DNA of 11,064 nt from Spirochaetaceae bacterium (GTDB lineage Bacteria > Spirochaetota > Spirochaetia > Treponematales > Breznakiellaceae): the NCBI GenBank assembly GCA_031275595.1, contig JAISOO010000064.1, positions 1-11,064 on the forward strand, written 5' to 3'. Positions 6,262 through 11,064 of this stretch are shown here, in pieces (positions within the stretch are counted from its first letter, which is position 1; each line of letters begins with the position of its first letter). The position numbers were made by a program, and so were the translations under genes. A model generated the notes under the pieces. The model was given only the letters and a program-made list of their open reading frames with translations. It had not been told where the DNA came from and searched no databases.

Positions 6262-7251
6262 ATGAATAATATATACGTTTTTAGAATATTAGTCAGCCTT
6301 TTATGTGTTTTTTTTACCGCCTTTCCCCTGGCGGGGGAAACGCCAAAGGCCCCCGAGGCCGAAACAAGCTATGTGCTGTCGGTTTCTCCGGTTTTCGGCT
6401 TTTTATACGGACAGGTCGAAGAACTGGTATATAAAACGGTCGATAGTGATAATTTACTAAGCCAGCTTATCTGGGATATAAAACCCCTCTTTTTATGGGG
6501 CTTTTCTTTGGATTTAAGCCGCCGTTATCCCATGGAAAAACCCGGGTTTGTTACGGATTTAACCGCCCGGTTCTCCTATCCCTCCAAGACCGGGACTATG
6601 GAAGACCGGGATTGGCGAGCTGCGGGGAATCAATTGACCAATTTTTCCTCCCATGATAATTATACCCATTGGGCCATGTTCGTCGATCTTAACGCGGGGA
6701 TTTCGGTGCCCGTATTATCCAGGATGCTCTTTAAATTTTACGGCGGTTTTAATTATATGTATTTTAGTTGGACGGCCCGGGACGGCTATTACCAATACAG
6801 TAAAGAGAATCCGCCCGGCGTTTTTTCTCCCTGGTATGAAGAAGCCAAGGTTCCCCAACACGGGGCGGTGATCTCCTATACCCAGAATTGGTTTATCCTA
6901 ACCCCCGGGATTTCTTTGTACATTCCCTCCCGTTTTTTTGCCGCCAATATAGACTTTCAGATAAGTCCCCTCATATTTTGTATAGCGCAGGATGACCATT
7001 ACCTGAAGAACCTGCAGTTTAACGATTATATGTTCTGGGGTATTTCTCTTGAACCCTCGGGGGAATTTATCTTTTCCCTGCATGAAAGAATCGATCTCTC
7101 CGCGTATATTTCTTACCGGTTTATCAAAGGGTCCCGGGGATTAACCATCATAACAGATCTCACCAACAAGAGTACCGTCCGGGACAACAATAAAGCGGGA
7201 ACGGCCTATTCCGCCCTGAGCGGAGGGCTTTCACTGAAGATACGAATTTAG
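6262..7251 (+). CDS. Omptin-family outer-membrane aspartyl protease homologue
   Basis: A 329-residue outer-membrane beta-barrel resembling OmpT, Pla and relatives, which cleave surface substrates. Residues 1-24 form a signal peptide (MNNIYVFRILVSLLCVFFTA, then FPLA before GE). The mature length, about 305, matches the omptins (OmpT 297). Alignment to remembered OmpT: GQVEELVY (50-57) with GKTKERVY; MEDRDW (113-118) with MVDQDW, giving catalytic Asp115 and Asp117 for OmpT Asp83/Asp85; FSWTARDGYYQYS (168-180) with YSFTARGGSYIYS; and QDDHY (243-247) with NDEHY, giving Asp244 and His246 for the Asp210/His212 pair. Starts at 6232 and 6250 are also in frame; 6262 gives the best signal peptide. The gene is much less GC-rich than the thi operon (21 of 60 bases at 6421-6480). 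It is divergent from the lipoprotein operon and convergent with the Nudix gene. Confidence 0.8.
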   Translation: MNNIYVFRILVSLLCVFFTAFPLAGETPKAPEAETSYVLSVSPVFGFLYGQVEELVYKTVDSDNLLSQLIWDIKPLFLWGFSLDLSRRYPMEKPGFVTDLTARFSYPSKTGTMEDRDWRAAGNQLTNFSSHDNYTHWAMFVDLNAGISVPVLSRMLFKFYGGFNYMYFSWTARDGYYQYSKENPPGVFSPWYEEAKVPQHGAVISYTQNWFILTPGISLYIPSRFFAANIDFQISPLIFCIAQDDHYLKNLQFNDYMFWGISLEPSGEFIFSLHERIDLSAYISYRFIKGSRGLTIITDLTNKSTVRDNNKAGTAYSALSGGLSLKIRI

Positions 7252-7280
7252 GGAAGCTCCGGTTTTCAGAGATGCCTTGA

Positions 7281-7329
7281 GCATCCAAGGCTGTTCCAAA
7301 AACTGAAGTTTTGGAACAGCCTTGGATGC
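7281..7329. repeat. Perfect 21-bp inverted repeat between convergent genes
   Basis: The arms 7281-7301 and 7309-7329 are exact reverse complements (start GCATCCAAGG, end CCTTGGATGC), with seven unpaired bases between; with one bulged A the stem can close on a TGAA tetraloop. It lies 30 bases after the omptin-like stop and 8 bases after the Nudix stop. Neither strand has a T tract after the hairpin, so it is not a standard intrinsic terminator. It may act as a bidirectional transcript end or stabiliser, or be a dispersed repeat. A smaller overlapping hairpin (GATGC 7271-7275 with GCATC 7281-7285) could compete. Confidence 0.85.
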
Positions 7330-7336
7330 GGCGGTT

Positions 7337-7738
7337 TCAGGATTCGGCGTTTTGAAGCTGCCTCAGATAACAAAAAAGTTTACGGTCCGAATCGGCAAAA
7401 TCCAATTTTTCCAGCTCCTCAAAATCGGCCCAGCGCCATTCGCTATGTTCCTTGAGGGTAAAGTCCCTGCCGCGGAAATAGATCCGGTAGGCGTTTAAGG
7501 TATGGGTAATACCCCGGTGATCAAAGGAAACGGTACCCAAAAGAACGCCGGTTTTAATGGAAATCCGGAATTCCTCATCGTATTCCCGGATAAGGGCATC
7601 CTCATCGGACTCCCCCTCCTCCGCTTTACCGCCGGGAAATTCCCATTTTCCGCCTAAATCTCCGCCGGGTAAACGCCGGGCAATAAAAAATTTTTTTCCC
7701 TCCAGCGCTATCCCCGCCACTGATCTCCGGGCCGCCAC
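7337..7738 (-). CDS. Nudix hydrolase, MutT-like (8-oxo-dGTP pyrophosphatase type)
   Basis: A 133-residue cytoplasmic Nudix hydrolase. The N-terminal strand SVAGIALEGKKFFIARR and GGKWEFPGGK (29-38) are characteristic of MutT/NudG-type enzymes that sanitise oxidised nucleotides. The Nudix box runs from Gly37 to Ile59: GKAEEGE, then REYDEE, with the metal-binding glutamates present. The consensus hydrophobic residue after RE is Tyr53 and the late glycine is Arg58, mild departures. A C-terminal SEWRWADFEELEKLDFADSD matches the MutT tail. The GTG at 7738 directly follows the upstream stop codon; a second GTG at 7720 has GGAG just upstream and may be the true start, giving a protein six residues shorter. 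The substrate cannot be set from sequence. It forms an operon with the membrane protein before it. Confidence 0.88.
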   Translation of the reverse strand: MAARRSVAGIALEGKKFFIARRLPGGDLGGKWEFPGGKAEEGESDEDALIREYDEEFRISIKTGVLLGTVSFDHRGITHTLNAYRIYFRGRDFTLKEHSEWRWADFEELEKLDFADSDRKLFCYLRQLQNAES

Positions 7739-8149
7739 TTAAAGGAACAACACCGTCGGAAAGAGAAAATGCAGTACGGCCGACGCGATGGCGGCAAATC
7801 CCAGCCATCGTTTGTTTTTTGCGATAATCCGTTCAATGAGTTCGGATTTTTCCGATCCAATGCTGGTTTTGGTATGATAATAGTCAAAAACAAGGATAAA
7901 TCCCGTAAGCAGCCCCAGTACCGCCGGTAACAGATCCCCAATTATCGGAATATCCCCCTGGATTGAAGAAAGAAGTTTTAATAAACCGCTGACCAGGGTC
8001 AAAATTCCCAAAATCAGACGAAGGGTCTCATTATTCAAGAAGAAGCAGGGGCCGTTTTCAGCCGGTCCTTCCCGATCCTTATCCTCCATGGCCAGCGTAT
8101 ACCCCGAAGCCGCGTTAAAAAGGATGGACAAAAAATAAAATTGGATCAT
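7739..8149 (-). CDS. Small hypothetical membrane protein
   Basis: A 136-residue protein that I do not recognise. It has four likely membrane segments: about 4-20, 43-61 (LRLILGILTLVSGLLKLLS), 72-91 (GDLLPAVLGLLTGFILVFDY) and 115-134 (WLGFAAIASAVLHFLFPTVL), with an acidic loop (MEDKDREGPAEN) after the first and a charged helix (EKSELIERIIAKNKR) before the last. The ATG at 8149 has GGGGA six bases upstream, a good start. Its stop codon abuts the Nudix GTG, so the two are co-transcribed and probably coupled. Nothing links the two functions directly. Confidence 0.75.
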   Translation of the reverse strand: MIQFYFLSILFNAASGYTLAMEDKDREGPAENGPCFFLNNETLRLILGILTLVSGLLKLLSSIQGDIPIIGDLLPAVLGLLTGFILVFDYYHTKTSIGSEKSELIERIIAKNKRWLGFAAIASAVLHFLFPTVLFL

Positions 8150-8278
8150 GTAAATTCCCCATTACCCGAACGGTTTTATGTCTATAACGGCTTTTCCCCA
8201 CCCCCGGTTGGCTTTGGAAAAACGGCAAAAGGGCCGCCTTTCCGCTTGAACCTCAGGAACCGACAAGCAAAACTTGTC

Positions 8279-8318
8279 TTTCAAAATCATGGTCCCGCCG
8301 GACAACAGGATCGTGAAA
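8279..8318. repeat. Palindromic repeat, copy A
   Basis: A 40-base element with outer arms TTTCAAAATC (8279-8288) and GATCGTGAAA (8309-8318), two mismatches on the + strand and one plus a G-T wobble on the - strand. An inner hairpin has arms GTCC (8292-8295) and GGAC (8300-8303) around a four-base loop. It matches copy B at 9990-10029 in 31 of 40 positions without gaps. It sits in the divergent region, where no terminator is expected. Confidence 0.75.
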
Positions 8319-8500
8319 CAGCCGCTATGGTTAAAGCATACTCCATTACGTATTTCAGGTCAAGGAAGCGCATTGCCCCAGCCTTCAGCAATTCCCGGTT
8401 TAAAAGAACCACCCGGACAGACCCGAAGGGGAATATCGGCAATCCCATGGGCGTCTATGACCCGTCCTCAAAAAAATATGCCGGGCATCCCGCCGTACCC

Positions 8501-8529
8501 TTGAGGATTATAGAAAGTTAACCGATAAT
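8501..8529 (+). promoter_or_regulatory. Putative promoter of the TPR gene
   Basis: TTGAGG at 8501-8506, a 17-base spacer, and GATAAT at 8524-8529 (five of six matches to TATAAT). The -10 directly abuts the first in-frame ATG (8530), so a transcript would begin near the second ATG (8536), suggesting a leaderless start there. Alternatively a more distant promoter is used and the match is chance. Confidence 0.4.
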
Positions 8530-9906
8530 ATGAGTATGATTCCAATCCTGCTGGCCATTATTGTTCTCATTGTAATTATTATCGTCATGATGACTATCCT
8601 GAGCCGTTCCAAAGGCACCGGGGGGGGAGGAAAACGGGCAAAAGGCAGAGATGCCATAGTAAAAAACGCCAACAAACGGCTCAGCCAGAACCCCCGGGAT
8701 CCCGAAGGGCTTCTGGCCCTGGGGGATATTTATTATCAGGAAGAGGCCTGGGACAAGGCCTACAAAAACTATGAAACCCTCCTGGAACTGGCCGGATCTT
8801 CCCCGGCAATCAATGAATTCGAGGTAAATCTCCGGTATGCCGCCGCCGCGATGAAACTGGGGTTTACCAACGAAGCCTATAAAGGTTTTTCCGCAGCCCG
8901 GGCCCTCAAGTCGGATAATTTTGAAGTCAACTACAACCTGGGGTATTTGGAATTCCAACGAAAAAACTATGAACGGGCGATCCAGCTTCTCCAGCAGGCC
9001 CGCGGACAGGACCCCGAACACGCCCCTACCCTCCGGTGCCTGGGGCATTCCCTTTTTAAAATCAAAAAATACAAAGAGGCCAGGTCCTTTATCCGCAAAG
9101 CCATAGACATTGCCCCGGAAGACAAGGAATCCCTCTACACCCTGGCCGAGTGTTACTATGAGGTCAATCAAACCGAACAGGCCCTGCGGATCTTCGGCCA
9201 CCTCCGGCCGGATCCCTTGATGGGGCCCAATGCGTGCCTTTTGTCCGGTACCATCAACATGAACCAGCATCAATACGAAAAGGCGATCCAGGATTTTGAG
9301 CTTGGGTTACGGCATCAAAATATCAAACCCGACATCCTGATTGAGTTAAAATACCGGGCCGCCACCGCCTATTTAAAGCAGCAGGAAATCGGTAAAGCCC
9401 TGGCCCACCTCAAGGATATCCAGGCTGAAAATCCGACCTACCGAGATGTGGCCGTGTTAATCGGAAAATATCAGGAGCTCAACGCCAACCAAAACCTCCA
9501 GATTTTCCTTATGGCCCCTTCCGCGGATTTTGTCGCCCTCTGCCGTAAAATAGTTATGACCTATTATACCCGGGCCAAGATAAAAATCACCAATATTTCG
9601 GTAAATAAAAATGAATGGGCGGATATTTTGGCCGAAGTGGATACCCCCAAATGGTCGGATGTGGTCATGTTCCGGTTCATCAGGACCCAGGGGTCCATCG
9701 GGGAACTGATTGTCCGGGACTTCCACTCCCATTTAAAGGAAGTAAAGGCCGGCAAGGGCATTTGTATGGCGGTGGGAGTTTTTTCCGAGGAGGCCAAACG
9801 GTACACCGAAGCCCGGCTCATCGACCTTATCGAAAAGGAAAAACTCAGCGCCATCCTCAATACGGTGGACGCTAAATCCGTCCGGACGATTCCTACCAAA
9901 AGGTAA
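8530..9906 (+). CDS. Membrane-anchored TPR protein with degenerate Mrr-like C-terminal domain
   Basis: A 458-residue protein. Residues 4-24 form one strongly hydrophobic membrane anchor (IPILLAIIVLIVIIIVMMTI), followed by a glycine-rich basic linker (29-39). Residues about 50-310 are tetratricopeptide repeats, with helix pairs such as PEGLLALGDIYYQEEAWDKA, FEVNYNLGYLEFQRKNYERA, APTLRCLGHSLFKIKKYKEA and KESLYTLAECYYEVNQTEQA. Such arrays are scaffolds for protein binding. From about 330, SADFVALCRKIV..., EWADILAEVD and GKGICMAVGVFSEEAKRYTEARLIDLIEKEKLSAIL resemble the restriction-endonuclease-like (Mrr) fold. The usual (Q/E)xK motif is replaced by MFRFIRT (380-386), so nuclease activity is unlikely. 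The start is 8530 or 8536 (both ATG); no clear Shine-Dalgarno sequence is seen. The protein is probably anchored in the inner membrane with a cytoplasmic body (inference). Confidence 0.85.
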   Translation: MSMIPILLAIIVLIVIIIVMMTILSRSKGTGGGGKRAKGRDAIVKNANKRLSQNPRDPEGLLALGDIYYQEEAWDKAYKNYETLLELAGSSPAINEFEVNLRYAAAAMKLGFTNEAYKGFSAARALKSDNFEVNYNLGYLEFQRKNYERAIQLLQQARGQDPEHAPTLRCLGHSLFKIKKYKEARSFIRKAIDIAPEDKESLYTLAECYYEVNQTEQALRIFGHLRPDPLMGPNACLLSGTINMNQHQYEKAIQDFELGLRHQNIKPDILIELKYRAATAYLKQQEIGKALAHLKDIQAENPTYRDVAVLIGKYQELNANQNLQIFLMAPSADFVALCRKIVMTYYTRAKIKITNISVNKNEWADILAEVDTPKWSDVVMFRFIRTQGSIGELIVRDFHSHLKEVKAGKGICMAVGVFSEEAKRYTEARLIDLIEKEKLSAILNTVDAKSVRTIPTKR

Positions 9907-9986
9907 ACCAAAAACCGGCAGGGGACGTCGCTGCTTGCGTCCAAAAATGGCATAAAGCATGATTCATACGTGTAAATCTAAAAACA
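9907..9986. other. Short gap after the TPR gene
   Basis: A weak hairpin GGACG (9923-9927) with CGTCC (9938-9942) follows the TPR stop, but no T tract follows on the + strand, so it is not called a terminator. Nothing else is recognised. Confidence 0.4.
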
Positions 9987-10032
9987 CGGTTTCAAAATCA
10001 TGGTCTTATCAGACGAGAGGATTTTGAAACCG
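9979..10032 (-). terminator. Hairpin terminator of the sugar-binding protein gene; palindromic repeat copy B
   Basis: CGGTTTCAAAATC (9987-9999) and GATTTTGAAACCG (10020-10032) are perfect 13-bp arms. Inside is a second hairpin, GTCT (10003-10006) with AGAC (10011-10014) around TATC. On the minus strand the stem is followed by TGTTTTTAG, and it lies about 60 bases after the sugar-binding gene's stop, so it fits an intrinsic terminator for that gene. Bases 9990-10029 are also a repeat copy related to 8279-8318. Confidence 0.65.
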
Positions 10033-10092
10033 CATCATTACTGGTTCAGATTCGTTCGAATAGAGCCTCTACAATCTTTCAGACACAGGGCT

Positions 10093-10968
10093 TCATTCGT
10101 AAATGACCGCCGCTACATCGGGATTAGTCAGATTGTTCTTATCCGCCCATAGAAACCCGGAATCGGTGATCTTCGGCAGGGTTTCACCCTTTATGGCTTT
10201 GACGGCGCTTTCAACGGTCTTATACCCCATAAGAACTGGGTTCTGCTGCACCGCTCCGTACATCAACCCTGATTTGATCGCGTCCAACTGGAGTTTTCCC
10301 GAATCAAAGCCGATAACGACAATCTTTCCTGACAAGCCCAACTCATTCACTGCGTTTACCACACCGATGGCGGAACCTTCGTTGGATCCATAGTAGCCCT
10401 TCAGATCCGGATTACCGTTGATGACCGCTTTGGCAATTTCGGTCGACCGAAGGTGGTCGCCGCCACCGTACTGGGGTTCAAGAACCTGAATATTCGGATA
10501 CTTCTTCATTTGTTCCAGAAATCCGTCCCGGCGATCAATGCCGGTGCGGCTGGTCTGATCATGTACGACAAGGGCTACTTTTCCAGAACCGCCGATAGCC
10601 TCGGCCATCTTGTCTGCCGCAAGGGCTGCGGCCGCCTTATTGTCGGTTGTAACCGTGGTCAGGGGTATGTCCGATTCAACTCCAGAGTCAAAGGCGATAA
10701 CCGGGATATTCCGGTCTTTTGCCTGCTGTAAAAGGGGAATTGCCGCCCGGCTGTCCAGCGCCGCAAAGCCCAGAGCGGTGGGATTTTTTCCCATGGCGGT
10801 TTGAAGCATTTCAATCTGCTTATCAACCTGGGATTCACTCTCAGGACCTTCAAAGGTGATCTGAACCCCCAGATCCCTAGCTGCATTGTCGGCACCCTGT
10901 TTAACAGCCTGCCAGAACTGATGCTGGAATCCCTTTGAGACTAAAGGAATGTAGACGGCACCGGACGC
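10093..10968 (-). CDS. Sugar ABC transporter substrate-binding protein (RbsB-like), N-terminus missing
   Basis: Periplasmic binding protein of the Peripla_BP_4 type, probably for a pentose or related sugar. It begins at GAVYIPLVSKGFQHQFW, the first strand and binding loop, with aromatic residues as in ribose-binding proteins. Then come AVKQGADNAARDLGV, QIEMLQTAMGKNPTALGFAALDSRA (aspartate and arginine aligned with the RbsB Asp-Arg pair), NIPVIAFDSGV, TSRTGIDRRDGFLEQM, YYGSNEGSAIGVVNAV (Asn of the binding cleft), VVIGFDSGKLQLDAI (Asp) and VQQNPVLMGYKTVESAVKAI (Gln). The stop TGA is at 10095-10093. The signal peptide, start codon and ribosome site are absent, since the sequence upstream of about 10968 turns into homopolymers; the frame stays open through them by chance as Gly/Ala/Arg-rich noise. 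The ATPase and permease genes are expected elsewhere. Exact sugar unknown. Confidence 0.9.
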   Translation of the reverse strand, partial: ASGAVYIPLVSKGFQHQFWQAVKQGADNAARDLGVQITFEGPESESQVDKQIEMLQTAMGKNPTALGFAALDSRAAIPLLQQAKDRNIPVIAFDSGVESDIPLTTVTTDNKAAAALAADKMAEAIGGSGKVALVVHDQTSRTGIDRRDGFLEQMKKYPNIQVLEPQYGGGDHLRSTEIAKAVINGNPDLKGYYGSNEGSAIGVVNAVNELGLSGKIVVIGFDSGKLQLDAIKSGLMYGAVQQNPVLMGYKTVESAVKAIKGETLPKITDSGFLWADKNNLTNPDVAAVIYE

Positions 10969-11064
10969 GGGGGGGGGGGCCCCCCCCCGCGCCCCCGCCG
11001 CGGCGGCCCCCCCCCGCGCCCCCCCACGCAAAACACCCACCCCCAAACAAAAAAAAAAAAAAAA
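10969..11064. other. Low-complexity contig end, probable artefact
   Basis: A run of 11 G (10969-10979) meets a run of 9 C (10980-10988), followed by GC-only blocks, CA-rich sequence and a terminal A run. It interrupts a normal gene and has no biological features, so it is best read as an assembly or sequencing artefact rather than genomic DNA. Confidence 0.8.

Larger units (their letters stand above)
8150..8529. other. 380-bp divergent intergenic region with repeat and promoter
   Basis: No convincing gene lies here. One open frame crosses it on the + strand (8141-8521), but its product is basic, lacks any domain or start signal and overlaps the opposite gene. The region contains a hairpin GACAAG-CAAAA-CTTGTC (8262-8278), repeat copy A (8279-8318) and a candidate promoter at the right edge (8501-8529). 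Nothing recognisable was seen at 8320-8500. Confidence 0.6.

Noticed and set aside
8141..8521. 126-codon + strand open frame in the intergenic region
   Set aside because: It overlaps the opposite gene's start, contains repeat copy A and a hairpin, and shows no domain, signal peptide or ribosome site.
9923..9942. GGACG/CGTCC hairpin as terminator of the TPR gene
   Set aside because: A short five-pair stem with no T tract on the + strand.
10969..11046. Gly/Ala/Arg-rich N-terminus of the sugar-binding protein as real coding sequence
   Set aside because: It arises from homopolymer blocks at the contig end and does not resemble a signal peptide.
1..11064. CRISPR arrays, transposases, rRNA, tRNA, toxin-antitoxin or phage-defence cassette
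   Set aside because: No spaced direct repeats, transposase motifs, tRNA-like cloverleaf or recognisable defence genes were found on reading both strands; the Mrr-like domain alone lacks catalytic residues and partner genes.

Overview
The window looks like a chromosomal contig end from a spirochaete, most likely a Treponema of the moderately high GC, insect-gut type. The basis is protein character (a short SH3-type lipoprotein next to a DUF445 membrane protein, an N-terminally anchored TPR protein, a small conserved-looking membrane protein before a Nudix hydrolase) and relaxed spirochaete-like signal peptides. This is family-level inference; no rRNA or other taxonomic marker is present.

Layout. 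(1) 1-4275, + strand: a complete thiamine uptake operon. A sigma70-like promoter (67-95) leads into a TPP riboswitch (about 141-262), then thiB (periplasmic thiamine/TPP-binding protein), thiP (fused double permease) and thiQ (ATPase with an unusually long C-terminal region), closed by a hairpin plus T-rich tract at 4246-4275. The riboswitch should shut the operon down when TPP is plentiful. (2) 4267-6026, - strand: a two-gene operon of an SH3-type lipoprotein and a DUF445 membrane protein, joined by an ATGA overlap. (3) 6262-7251, + strand, divergent from that pair: an outer-membrane beta-barrel that I identify as an omptin-family protease (OmpT/Pla relatives). Both catalytic pairs are conserved, but the residues OmpT uses to bind LPS and part of its S1 pocket are replaced. 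(4) 7281-7329: a very strong perfect hairpin between converging genes. (5) 7337-8149, - strand: a small membrane protein and a Nudix (MutT-like) hydrolase, directly abutting. (6) 8150-8529: a 380-bp divergent intergenic region holding one copy of a palindromic repeat. (7) 8530-9906, + strand: a membrane-anchored TPR protein with a C-terminal domain resembling a catalytically degenerate Mrr-type nuclease fold. (8) 9987-10032: a second copy of the same repeat, here placed as the terminator of the next gene. (9) 10093-10968, - strand: a sugar ABC transporter substrate-binding protein without its N-terminus, running into about 95 bp of homopolymer-rich sequence that looks like an assembly or read artefact.

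The most interesting items are the omptin homologue with a remodelled LPS site in what seems to be a spirochaete, and the two 40-bp palindromic repeats that differ by compensatory changes in their inner stem. I found no CRISPR array, transposase, rRNA or tRNA. I see no convincing multi-gene system that is wholly new; the novelty is in individual genes and repeats.
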